Position numbers and translations under genes: made by a program. From the NCBI GenBank assembly GCA_963777515.1, contig CAVZQU010000020.1, forward strand, positions 62,001-126,000: a DNA stretch of 64,000 nt, in the 5' to 3' direction. The notes under the pieces were generated by a model that was not told the origin of the DNA, did no database searches, and worked only from the letters and a program-made list of their open reading frames with translations. The DNA comes from CAVSWT01 sp963777515 (GTDB lineage: Bacteria > Bacteroidota > Ignavibacteria > Ignavibacteriales > Ignavibacteriaceae). Positions within the stretch are counted from its first letter, which is position 1, and each line of letters opens with the position of its first letter. Positions 1 through 8,354 of the stretch are shown here, piece by piece.

Positions 1-310
1 TTGAATCAAGCTTAACTAATAACTGTCCTTTGTGCACTGTATCAGCTTCATCAACTGTCAATTCTGTTATTCTGCCTAACATTTTTGAACTTACCGATAA
101 TTTGTTTCCATCTATGAAAGCATCATCGGTAGTAACATAATCAAGCTGCCCAATGTACCAGTAAATACCGATAGCAGCAGCAATTAAAATTATTAAAAAC
201 GGAATAATGATTTTTTTATTTTTGAATAAAGGCACGTCATCTATTTTTTCGTCGCCTTTTATGTTAGCGCCGTTTCCATTTGGGACTTTAACTTCTTCTT
301 TATCTGCCAT
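1..310 (-). CDS. HlyD/EmrA-family membrane fusion protein, N-terminal part (runs off the window)
   Basis: I translated this by eye from the reverse strand, starting at the ATG whose complement is 308-310. It reads MADKEEVKVPNGN, then a charged stretch, then one membrane segment (IIIPFLIILIAAAIGIYWYI). After that comes YVTTDDAFIDGNKLSVSSKM and a biotinyl-lipoyl-like half (GRITELTVDEADTVHKGQLL). This is the classic start of an EmrA/HlyD periplasmic adaptor of a multidrug export system. The adaptor links an inner-membrane pump to an outer-membrane channel. The rest of the gene lies beyond base 1. The TetR gene ends 35 bases upstream on the same strand, so the two are probably one operon with the regulator first. 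Confidence 0.85.
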   Translation of the reverse strand, partial: MADKEEVKVPNGNGANIKGDEKIDDVPLFKNKKIIIPFLIILIAAAIGIYWYIGQLDYVTTDDAFIDGNKLSVSSKMLGRITELTVDEADTVHKGQLLVKLDS

Positions 311-345
311 GAATGTTTTTCCTTATTTATTAAAGATTCTATTGA

Positions 346-960
346 CTATCTTTTTTTTATTCCATTTATAAAAATATCAGTTGCAAGATTCATTTCTTTT
401 TGCAGGTTAACTCTTATGTCTTTTGCAATTTCCTGGCCTTTATTTTGCTTTAATACCCGGCATCTTAATCCTTGTATTATATGAAGGAAAACAACCGCAG
501 TATCATCATTAATTTTTCTATCAAATTCTTTATTCTTTTTACCTTCATCAAATATTTTTCTCAACAGGTTTAATTCTACTTCTTCAAAATCAATAAATAG
601 TTTTTTGAAAATTGATTTTGGATCAAAGTATGAATGAATGCTTAATGTGCCTAGGTTAATCAGTATTTGAAAGAACTTCATCCTTTGCTCTACATACTGA
701 TGAAGCTTATTTGTTGCCGTTTCAGATTCTTCAAGAATTATTTCAATATTCTTTTTAAGCTCGTTCATTTCCTGGGCTAACACAGCTCTAAATAATTCTT
801 CTTTAGTAGGGAAGTAGTAGTATAATGATGCTTTTCCCATTTCCACATCGGTCGCAATTTCATCCATTGTTACTTTTGAAAATCCGTAATGCGCAAACCG
901 TTTTCTTGCTGCTTCAGTTATTAAAAGTTCTTTTTCTTTAATATTTTCTTCTTGTGACAT
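346..960 (-). CDS. TetR/AcrR family transcriptional regulator
   Basis: This 204-residue protein has a typical TetR N-terminal helix-turn-helix at about residues 12-58 (FAHYGFSKVTMDEIATDVEM, then KASLYYYFPTKEELF). A helical ligand-binding and dimerisation domain follows. It is the first gene of a minus-strand pair with the HlyD-type adaptor. TetR regulators next to efflux adaptors usually repress their own operon and release on binding a toxic ligand. That role here is inferred from position. The ATG at 960 leaves a full-length DNA-binding domain. I see no breaks. Confidence 0.93.
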   Translation of the reverse strand: MSQEENIKEKELLITEAARKRFAHYGFSKVTMDEIATDVEMGKASLYYYFPTKEELFRAVLAQEMNELKKNIEIILEESETATNKLHQYVEQRMKFFQILINLGTLSIHSYFDPKSIFKKLFIDFEEVELNLLRKIFDEGKKNKEFDRKINDDTAVVFLHIIQGLRCRVLKQNKGQEIAKDIRVNLQKEMNLATDIFINGIKKR

Positions 961-1158
961 AATTAAACCATTCGACTATTCTACTTGAAGGGTCGAAATA
1001 TAAAACAAGTAACTTTCTCAAGCAAATTAATTTTTTGTTAACTTATTGGAAGTGTGATTTATATTACTGAATGGACTAAATTTATGTTTGAAAAAAAATC
1101 AAATTTTAATTTTTCAAAATACCGTGAATAGGCAAGATTGCATTTTAATTCAAATTAT

Positions 1159-2032
1159 ATGAATACAAAGAATTTTCTAGTTTTATTAAGATTTGTAATT
1201 GCAGGTACTTTTATATTTTCTGCGATTTCGAAATTGATTTCAATTGGAGTATTTGAAATCACTCTAATTGATCAAGGAATAATGGCTGATAGAACTGCAG
1301 CTGCATACTTTGCAAGGTTTTTAATTGGAGTAGAATTATCAATCGGAATACTGTTCCTACAGCCATTTAACATAAAAAAAATTATTATTCCAATTTCTTT
1401 TTTTATGCTAATTGTATTCAGTGCCCAATTGATTTACCTAATGATAATAGGGGATTCAAGAAATTGTGGGTGCTTTGGAAATATAGTTAAAATGTCTCCG
1501 GTTGAGTCTTTAATTAAAAATATTTTATTAATTATTATTGTTGGATTTGTTTATTTAAAATCCAAAGTAAAAAGTCAAAACAAATCATTCTTATTTATAT
1601 TGCCAATTGCGGCAATTTCTTTTGTGTTTATTCTTTCTCCAATTAAATCAATAAAGAATTTCAAATTTAGTAAATACACACATTTCAAAAATGCCGGAAG
1701 AGTTGATCTATCTAATGGAGATAAACTCCTTGCAGTTTTTGATCTTGAATGTGAGCATTGTCAGGCTGCAGCGACTGAAATGGGTAAGTTGCAAAGAGCA
1801 GATGAAAAAATTTCCGGATTTTTATGTTCTATTTTTCGGAGAGGGAGATGTATCAGTGGATACATTTGATAAAATTACAAAAACAAATTTCCCATATCAT
1901 AGAATTGATGTTAATGAATTCTTTAGTTTGATTGGTAAATCTCCTCCCAGAATATATTGGCTTAAAGACGGGAGAATAAAAGAATACTGGGATAAAGATT
2001 TTGCTCACAATATATCTAAATCATTTAAGTGA
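1159..2032 (+). CDS. MauE/DoxX-type membrane protein fused to a thioredoxin-like domain (single frameshift)
   Basis: The first part (frame of 1159) has four or five membrane segments and a Cys-rich NCGCFG loop, as in MauE/DoxX proteins that move reducing power across the membrane. It then enters a thioredoxin-like fold with a CEHC motif (VFDLECEHCQ). The frame breaks near 1815-1828 at GAAAAAATTTCCGGATTTTT. The next frame continues the same fold (YVLFFGEGDVSVDTFDKI) to the stop at 2032. One surplus base explains the break. I chose the ATG at 1159 over the upstream in-frame TTG at 1138 because the hydrophobic N-terminus begins there. The likely role is periplasmic disulfide or redox handling; the substrate is unknown. 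Confidence 0.75.
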
Positions 2033-2191
2033 AAATCACTGAACTAAAAATGAACACTGTGGAAAGCTTTATAAAATTTCGCAATTAATGTTTGACTACT
2101 TTATAAATCGATCATAAATAGAGAATAGGTATTTTTCATTTTTAAATGTTTCGTTTTATCTTCGTGATAAATTTATAACCTCAAGGCTATT

Positions 2192-2599
2192 ATGAATACA
2201 AAATATGTAATGACTTTCTGTGCAATACTATTAGGAGCAGTTGGAATAATATTAACATTTATGCCGCAAGAAACAGCAGTCTATTTTAGATGGCCTGTTA
2301 CTAATACCATTTTATTTCAAATATTAGGCGCATTGTATCTGGGCTTTGCTATGTTAAATTGGATTTCTAAAAATAGTATTATTGGCGGAATCTATGGAAG
2401 GGCAGTAGTATTAGGTAATTTCACACATTTTTTTATCGGTGCATTAGCTTTGATAAAATTAGCAACTCGTAATAAAATAGATGTAACAATAATTGTTATA
2501 ACAATTATATATGCTGTGTTTTCAATTATATTTGGATATTTACTATTTACCGGTCCAAAAGTTAAGAATAATGAAAGCATAAAAACCAGTAGAAAGTGA
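2192..2599 (+). CDS. Small four-helix membrane protein, function unknown
   Basis: The 135-residue protein has about four hydrophobic segments, near residues 7-24, 38-56, 72-88 and 96-120, and a short charged tail (PKVKNNESIKTSRK). I do not recognise a specific family. The layout resembles small DoxX-like or DUF membrane proteins that are common in Bacteroidota. It follows the MauE-thioredoxin gene by about 160 bases and precedes an isochorismatase-like hydrolase on the same strand. No catalytic motif is visible. Confidence 0.7.
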   Translation: MNTKYVMTFCAILLGAVGIILTFMPQETAVYFRWPVTNTILFQILGALYLGFAMLNWISKNSIIGGIYGRAVVLGNFTHFFIGALALIKLATRNKIDVTIIVITIIYAVFSIIFGYLLFTGPKVKNNESIKTSRK

Positions 2600-2638
2600 T
2601 GCAATAAAAACCATTCCTAAATTACATTGAAATTGAAA

Positions 2639-3286
2639 ATGGATAAATATGTAAAACCAGATTGGGAGCATACTGCTTTATTGACAATCGATACTCAAAA
2701 TGATTTTTCTTTGCCTGAGGCTGTTGCGGAAATAACCGGAACCTATGAAATCATTCATAATATGGTTTCCTTATTAAATACATGTCGAAAAAATAATGTT
2801 CCAATTATCCATGTAATAAGAATTTATAAAGAGGATGGTTCCAATGCCGATATTTGCCGAAAAGAAATTATTGAGAGCGTTAAAAGTATGGCTGTTCCTT
2901 ATACAGAAGGTGTTGAATTAGTAAAAGAAATAAAACCACCATCAATTAATACAATTAAATATGATGAATTACTAAAGGGTGAAATCCAATCAATCAGCAG
3001 TAATGAATGGATAATGTATAAACCAAGATGGGGAGCATTCTATCAAACAAATTTGGAAATGTTTTTAAGAAATTTAAAGGTTAATACTATTGTTTTCACA
3101 GGTTGCAATTTTCCAAATTGCCCTAGAACAAGTATTTATGAAGCTAGCGAAAGAGATTTTCGAATTGTATTTATTGAAGATGCAGTTTCCGGAATTTATA
3201 AAAAAGGAGTAGATGAATTAAAAAATATTGGGGTAAATGTTTTATTTACAAGACAATTCATCAACCAAATTACAGTACTTGAGTAA
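2639..3286 (+). CDS. Isochorismatase-family cysteine hydrolase
   Basis: The protein has the family's core. A strand ending in the catalytic Asp lies near the N-terminus (TALLTIDTQNDFSLPEA). A central basic segment follows (MYKPRWGAFYQTNLEMFLR). The nucleophile loop reads FTGCNFPNCPRTSIYEASER, with the Cys of NCPRTS in the usual nucleophile position. Family members hydrolyse amides or vinyl ethers such as nicotinamide, ureidoacrylate or isochorismate; the substrate cannot be read here. The length of about 215 residues is normal. I took the ATG at 2639. An in-frame TTG at 2627 would add four residues, and neither has a clear Shine-Dalgarno site. Confidence 0.88.
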   Translation: MDKYVKPDWEHTALLTIDTQNDFSLPEAVAEITGTYEIIHNMVSLLNTCRKNNVPIIHVIRIYKEDGSNADICRKEIIESVKSMAVPYTEGVELVKEIKPPSINTIKYDELLKGEIQSISSNEWIMYKPRWGAFYQTNLEMFLRNLKVNTIVFTGCNFPNCPRTSIYEASERDFRIVFIEDAVSGIYKKGVDELKNIGVNVLFTRQFINQITVLE

Positions 3287-3497
3287 TCTAAATTATACTT
3301 ATAATATTATTTAAATAATTAAATTAACTATAATTATTATTAAAGTTATAAGAATTACTTCCTTATCATTATAGGCTGAATATTACAACTTTCTAATTGC
3401 TTCTTTTTACCGGTTAAATAATTTTATTTAAGATTTAAAAGAAAAAACTGTAAATTTGAGAAAATAAGTAATCATTCATTTTATAAAGGGCGGAAAG

Positions 3498-3704
3498 ATG
3501 TTTCACGATATGTTTTGGGGTTTGCCTTTTGGAGGATTCTTTTGGATTGGTATCATTGTAATAGTTGTTATTCTTTTATCAAACAGAAATAAAAGCAACA
3601 TTCAAATACCTCACGAAACACCATTGGATGTATTAAAAAAGAGATATGCAAAAGGGGAAATATCAAAAGAACAATTTGAGCAGATGAAAAGAGACATTCA
3701 ATAA
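3498..3704 (+). CDS. SHOCT-domain small membrane protein
   Basis: This 68-residue protein has one membrane segment (about residues 11-28, GFFWIGIIVIVVILL) and a C-terminal SHOCT motif (TPLDVLKKRYAKGEISKEQF). SHOCT is a short domain found at protein termini and thought to mediate oligomerisation. A purine-rich ribosome-binding site (GGGCGGAAAG) sits just before the ATG. It stands alone between the hydrolase gene and the GH53 gene. No specific function can be assigned. Confidence 0.85.
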   Translation: MFHDMFWGLPFGGFFWIGIIVIVVILLSNRNKSNIQIPHETPLDVLKKRYAKGEISKEQFEQMKRDIQ

Positions 3705-3821
3705 TTAAATTGTTCAAGATAAATTAGTAGGAATTAAATAAGACTTGTATAATTGCCTGTTGAAAGAATTTTATATTTAAAATAACCCAAAACAAATTGT
3801 AAAGAAATAAACTGCTGTAAT

Positions 3822-6011
3822 ATGCAAAGAATAAATTTTGTATTATTTATTATATCAGCGTTAAATTACAGTATAAATGCTCAAACCACAGATTTCGATT
3901 ACGGAGCAGATGTATCCTTTATTCCTCAAATTGAAGACCTGAGCGGTAAATATTTTAATAATGGAAAAGAAAATGACCCTTTAAAGATATTTAGGAAACA
4001 TGGATTCAATTATATTCGCCTTCGGCTTTGGAATAATCCTAAAGATGGTTACTGCGGCTTAACGAGTACACTTCAATTTGCCAAAAAGATAAAAGAACAA
4101 GGATTCAAATTACTTTTGGATTTTCATTATTCTGATTGGTGGGCAGATCCTAAAAATCAAAAGAAACCTGAAGTGTGGGATTCAATTTCCTATAATCAAC
4201 TTGTTGACAGCATATACGCTTTTACTTTTAATGTGATTAAAGCATTTGATTCATTAAATGTATTGCCTGATATGGTTCAAATAGGTAATGAAATATCAGG
4301 AGGATTTCTATGGCCGGACGGGGAAGTTAAAGATACATTTAATACTGACAAGCAATGGACACAGTTTACATCACTTTTAAAATCTGCTGAGCAAGCTGTT
4401 AAAGATGCTATTTTAGACAGTTCAATCCAAATTATGATTCATACTGATTTAGGGGGAAATAATTCAGGCAGCAAGTATTTTTATAATAAACTTGTTTACT
4501 ATCAAGTTTCATTTGATGTTATTGGCTTGTCATATTATCCTTGGTGGCAAGGAACTTTATCTCAATTATCCCAAAATCTAAATGACTTATCTGCAACATT
4601 TGATAAGGATGTTATAGTTGTTGAAACTGCTTATCCATGGACGTTTCAATATTTTGATAATGTTACAAATATTGTGGGAGATTCTTCACAGATTCATCAA
4701 AATTATCCAGCTAGTGTAGTAGGTCAGTATAATTATTTAAAAGATTTAATTCAGATTGTTAAAGATGTCCCAAATGGAAGGGGAAAAGGAGTTTTTTATT
4801 GGGCTCCGGAATATATTTCAGTTCAGCCAATTGGTTCCTCGTGGGAGAATTTAACTTTATTTGATTTTCAAGGTAATGTTCTTAGTTCAATAAAAGCATT
4901 TAAAGAAATAGATTCGACAAAATTAAATCCTATTAATGTTACATTTAGATTAAATACATCTACCAGCTGGGATACACTAAATTATTCTGGTTTTGTTCAG
5001 ATGTGTGGAGAAGTTGTGAATGGAGATGATGTATTTCCTGATAGTCAACTAATTTCCTGGAATAATGATTCTCAAATAATACTTAAAAATGTTGGAGGTG
5101 ACTTTTGGGAGAAAACAATAAAAGTATTACCTGGTAGTGAAATTCATTATAAATATTGGACAGGTCATTCAGAAAATAACCCTACATTTACGAATTTAGG
5201 ATTGGAAGGTAAAATTCAGCCTTATGATTTATCAATTGGAGATTTTAGAAAATTTATTGCCGGAGAAAATGATACTGTTTTACAAGTTGAGTATTATAAC
5301 CCATCAAACGAAATTAAAAATCAATTCTGGAAACCAGTTAAACATAAAGATGATTCTGTTGCAGTTTTATTCAGAGTGAATATGGGTAGAGCCATCACAA
5401 GCGGCAGATATAATCCCGAAGTTGACGGAGCAATTGGAGTTAGGGGAAATCCTTTAGACTCAATAAGTATTTTAGCTTGGGATAAATCAAATCTGACTTT
5501 AACGAGAGAAGATTCAAGCTTAAATAGTGCATTTTGGTCAGGATTGATTTATTATCCTTTAACTGAATCCGGCAAAATTCAAGATTATGAATTTGTGACA
5601 GAAATCGATTCAAAGATGGATAGTCTTAATTTATATACTTTCACAATCCCTTTGAATGATACAACCCTCGGCTGGATTTATTTTGACAGCACAAAGGTTA
5701 TTACAACTTCAAACATTGGAAATTCAAATAATTTGCATTTTAAATTGTCCCAAAATTTCCCAAATCCTTTTAATCCCAATACAAGGATTAATTATGAGAT
5801 AGCGAAGCAGTCTAATGTTAAAATTATAATATATAACTTAATTGGTGAACGAATTAAAACTTTAACTGATACATTTCAAAAACCCGGGGACTACTTTGTT
5901 GATTGGAATGGAGAAGATTCAAATTCAAATAAAGTTGCTTCAGGAGTCTATATTATAAGATTATATACCAATTCATATTCAAAATCTATTAAAGCGGTAT
6001 TTCTTAAATGA
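3822..6011 (+). CDS. Secreted GH53 endo-beta-1,4-galactanase with T9SS sorting domain
   Basis: A signal peptide (about residues 1-20, ending INAQT) leads to a GH53 catalytic domain at about 22-365. Family signatures include IRLRLWNNP, LLDFHYSDWWADP, the acid/base glutamate in QIGNEISGG and the nucleophile glutamate in VVETAYPWT. GH53 enzymes cut beta-1,4-galactan in pectin side chains. Two beta-sandwich-like stretches follow (about 370-510 and 510-640). They are similar to each other (VTFRLNTSTSWD versus VLFRVNMGRAIT) and may bind carbohydrate. The C-terminus is a type A T9SS sorting domain (LSQNFPNPFNPNTRINYEI to VASGVYIIRL). The enzyme is therefore predicted to be exported to the cell surface or medium. 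No polysaccharide-utilisation genes adjoin it. Confidence 0.92.
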   Translation: MQRINFVLFIISALNYSINAQTTDFDYGADVSFIPQIEDLSGKYFNNGKENDPLKIFRKHGFNYIRLRLWNNPKDGYCGLTSTLQFAKKIKEQGFKLLLDFHYSDWWADPKNQKKPEVWDSISYNQLVDSIYAFTFNVIKAFDSLNVLPDMVQIGNEISGGFLWPDGEVKDTFNTDKQWTQFTSLLKSAEQAVKDAILDSSIQIMIHTDLGGNNSGSKYFYNKLVYYQVSFDVIGLSYYPWWQGTLSQLSQNLNDLSATFDKDVIVVETAYPWTFQYFDNVTNIVGDSSQIHQNYPASVVGQYNYLKDLIQIVKDVPNGRGKGVFYWAPEYISVQPIGSSWENLTLFDFQGNVLSSIKAFKEIDSTKLNPINVTFRLNTSTSWDTLNYSGFVQMCGEVVNGDDVFPDSQLISWNNDSQIILKNVGGDFWEKTIKVLPGSEIHYKYWTGHSENNPTFTNLGLEGKIQPYDLSIGDFRKFIAGENDTVLQVEYYNPSNEIKNQFWKPVKHKDDSVAVLFRVNMGRAITSGRYNPEVDGAIGVRGNPLDSISILAWDKSNLTLTREDSSLNSAFWSGLIYYPLTESGKIQDYEFVTEIDSKMDSLNLYTFTIPLNDTTLGWIYFDSTKVITTSNIGNSNNLHFKLSQNFPNPFNPNTRINYEIAKQSNVKIIIYNLIGERIKTLTDTFQKPGDYFVDWNGEDSNSNKVASGVYIIRLYTNSYSKSIKAVFLK

Positions 6012-6127
6012 TGAATTTCATTTAAAAATGGACAATAATTAGCATGCAAAATTTTTTATTAAAAATTACTTAAAATATTTTATTATATTCGCATCGATAT
6101 TTTTTAATGATTAATAAAAGGATAAAA

Positions 6128-6865
6128 ATGAAATTAAAAATAGTTTTGGCTTCAATCTTAGCAATGTTTTTATTAAGTGCTTGCAGTAAACAGGCAAGAG
6201 AAGTAGATAATGATAAAACTAACCAAACAAATATGACTGAACAGCCTAATCAAGTAAATCCAAATGCAATGGCAGCGACAGAGCATAAAGCGGTGGTTGA
6301 AGAAGTTTTAAATGCAAATAATTATACTTATTTAAGAGTTAAAGAAAATGATAAAGATTATTGGATAGCAATAACTAAACGCCCAATAAAAAAAGGAGAG
6401 ACAATCTATTTTGATAAAGCTATGGAAATGAAAAATTTTAAAAGCTCTGATTTAAATAGAACTTTCGAGTCAGTTTTATTTGTACAAGATATCAGCAAAC
6501 AACCTACAGCAACTCAATCAAGTGAAGCAAAAGCAAACAAACCGGTGATTGTTAAAGAAGATGTATCTGTAAAACCTGCTGAAGGCGGAATAACAATTGC
6601 AAAATTGTACGCAAACAAAAAAGCTTATGAAAATAAAATTGTAAAGATTAGAGGTAAAGTAACAAAATATAATTCTGGTATTATGAATAAAAACTGGGCT
6701 CACATTCAAGATGGTACAAGCAGCGGCGATAATTTTGATTTAACAGTTACAACACAGAAAGATGTTAAAGTTGGTGATGTTGTAACATTTGAAGGTAAAA
6801 TTGCTTTGAATAAAGATTTTGGTTACGGTTATTCGTACGATGTAATGATGGAAGATGCGAAATAA
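6128..6865 (+). CDS. Lipoprotein with C-terminal OB-fold-like domain
   Basis: The N-terminus is a lipoprotein signal with lipobox LLSAC-S (MKLKIVLASILAMFLLSACS). An Asn/Gln-rich linker follows, then a beta-rich middle section (YLRVKENDKDYWIAITKRPI). A Pro/Glu linker leads to a C-terminal segment (ITIAKLYANKKAYENKIVKI to WAHIQDGTS) that matches nucleic-acid-type OB folds seen in many exported proteins. I chose the ATG at 6128, which has AAAAGG seven to twelve bases upstream. An in-frame ATG at 6107 would add seven residues. The protein is probably anchored in the outer or inner membrane. The function is unknown. A strong terminator follows. Confidence 0.8.
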   Translation: MKLKIVLASILAMFLLSACSKQAREVDNDKTNQTNMTEQPNQVNPNAMAATEHKAVVEEVLNANNYTYLRVKENDKDYWIAITKRPIKKGETIYFDKAMEMKNFKSSDLNRTFESVLFVQDISKQPTATQSSEAKANKPVIVKEDVSVKPAEGGITIAKLYANKKAYENKIVKIRGKVTKYNSGIMNKNWAHIQDGTSSGDNFDLTVTTQKDVKVGDVVTFEGKIALNKDFGYGYSYDVMMEDAK

Positions 6866-6887
6866 AATAAAACTAATTTAAAATTTA

Positions 6888-6925
6888 GAAACCCAATTTC
6901 TTAAAGAAATTGGGTTTCTTTTTTT
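6888..6925 (+). terminator. Rho-independent terminator after the OB-fold lipoprotein gene
   Basis: A perfect 13-bp stem (6888-6900 with 6906-6918, arm GAAACCCAATTTC) has a 5-base loop and is followed by seven T residues. It lies between two convergent genes. It suits the plus strand best, because the minus strand has no comparable T run after it. Confidence 0.92.
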
Positions 6926-6936
6926 ATATAAAATTA

Positions 6937-8097
6937 TCAAGCAGCTAAAGTAGGCTGAGCTTTTCGTTTCCCATAATTCAATATTGCTTCAATATAACTT
7001 TCATACAATTGAGTAAATTTATTTTCCCAGCTTTGCTCATTTGCGTATTTAATTCCTTCAATTGACATTTGCTTCCGTATATCTTCATTATCAAGTAAAT
7101 AATTAATTTTATTAGAGAAATCATTTGCATCCTTTGGATTACAAATTAAGCCGTTAACATTATCATTTACAGATCCGTAAGTTCCACCCATTCTAGCACA
7201 AACTGGTGGAATACCGCTTGCCATTGCTTCAATTATAACATTACCAAAAGTTTCAGTAGTGGATGGGAAAAGAAAAACATCGCTAGATGCAAAAATTGTT
7301 GAAAGATTACTCCCTGATTGATAGCCTAAAAATACTGCCTCTGGCATTAGCTCTTCAAGCTCATTTCTTATTGGGCCGTCACCGGCAATAACAAATATAG
7401 TATCATTTCGCTGAGACATAATTTGTGAATATATTTCTGTAAATGTCCTTAAGTCTTTTTCCCAAACTAATCTGCCAACATAAAGAATAACTTTTTTATC
7501 TTTTATACCTAAAGAATTCTTCCATTCATCTGATTTAAAAGATGGATTGAAAACATTTGTATCAACACCGTGAGATAAATATTCAGCTGTAGTAAATCCA
7601 TGATTATGTAACTCATCTAAAATTGGCAATGATGGGACATATACTTTTTCACATCTGTTATACAATTTTTTTAAATAGCTCCATGATAAAGCTTCGAGCT
7701 GACTTATCTTATAATATTTTGCATAGCTTGGGAAATGAGTGTGATAAGTAGCAACAACAGGTATTTGAAATTTTTCTCCGAATTTAACAGCAGCAAAACC
7801 TAATGAGCATGGAGAATTTATGTGAATAATGTCAGGTTCAAACTTTAGAATTTCTTTCTGGAAGTTTTTATATCCAGGTAAAGCAAATTTATATTCTTTA
7901 TACAAAGGGAATTGAATTGAAGGTACGCTTAAATATTTTGTAGTTTGTTCATCATCGTTTGGGACTATTGCAGTGACAAACATATTATCAATTTCATTTT
8001 TATTAAGCCAGTCAAGCAGTTTAAATAAAACTCGTGTCACTCCATCTTGACCTGGTTTCATTGTGCCGGCAAAATAAGCTACCCTTAGCTTTCTCAT
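6937..8097 (-). CDS. GT4-family glycosyltransferase
   Basis: This is a two-domain GT-B enzyme. The N-terminal acceptor domain starts with MRKLRVAYFAGTMKPGQDGV. The C-terminal donor domain has VILYVGRLVWEKDL, FVIAGDGPIRNELEEL and the E-x7-E region SSTTETFGNVIIEAMASG. Members of GT4 move a sugar from a nucleotide sugar with retained configuration, often onto lipids, glycans or sugars. The acceptor is not clear. The ATG at 8097 has an AAGGGG site five bases before it, so I prefer it to the GTG at 8103. It diverges from the glycosidase gene at 8355. A shared role in making and trimming a storage or surface glucan is possible but unproven. Confidence 0.9.
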   Translation of the reverse strand: MRKLRVAYFAGTMKPGQDGVTRVLFKLLDWLNKNEIDNMFVTAIVPNDDEQTTKYLSVPSIQFPLYKEYKFALPGYKNFQKEILKFEPDIIHINSPCSLGFAAVKFGEKFQIPVVATYHTHFPSYAKYYKISQLEALSWSYLKKLYNRCEKVYVPSLPILDELHNHGFTTAEYLSHGVDTNVFNPSFKSDEWKNSLGIKDKKVILYVGRLVWEKDLRTFTEIYSQIMSQRNDTIFVIAGDGPIRNELEELMPEAVFLGYQSGSNLSTIFASSDVFLFPSTTETFGNVIIEAMASGIPPVCARMGGTYGSVNDNVNGLICNPKDANDFSNKINYLLDNEDIRKQMSIEGIKYANEQSWENKFTQLYESYIEAILNYGKRKAQPTLAA

Positions 8098-8354
8098 AGC
8101 CACCCCTTTATTTTAGTTTATGATTATTTAAATATTTTCTTTTTGAAAAAAGAAATTCAAACAAAAAAACGAGTATACACAATATGTAAAATGGTGCTGC
8201 AATCATGACTTTGCCTTTCTTGATTTACGCACGCAACATACTTTAGACGTTTTAACTCAATATTAAGTTTCTGTTAAATTTTTGTTAAGAATGAAGTTTT
8301 ATTGTTAGTAATGATTGTAATTAAGATATTTAACTATAAAAATTTAAGGCAATA

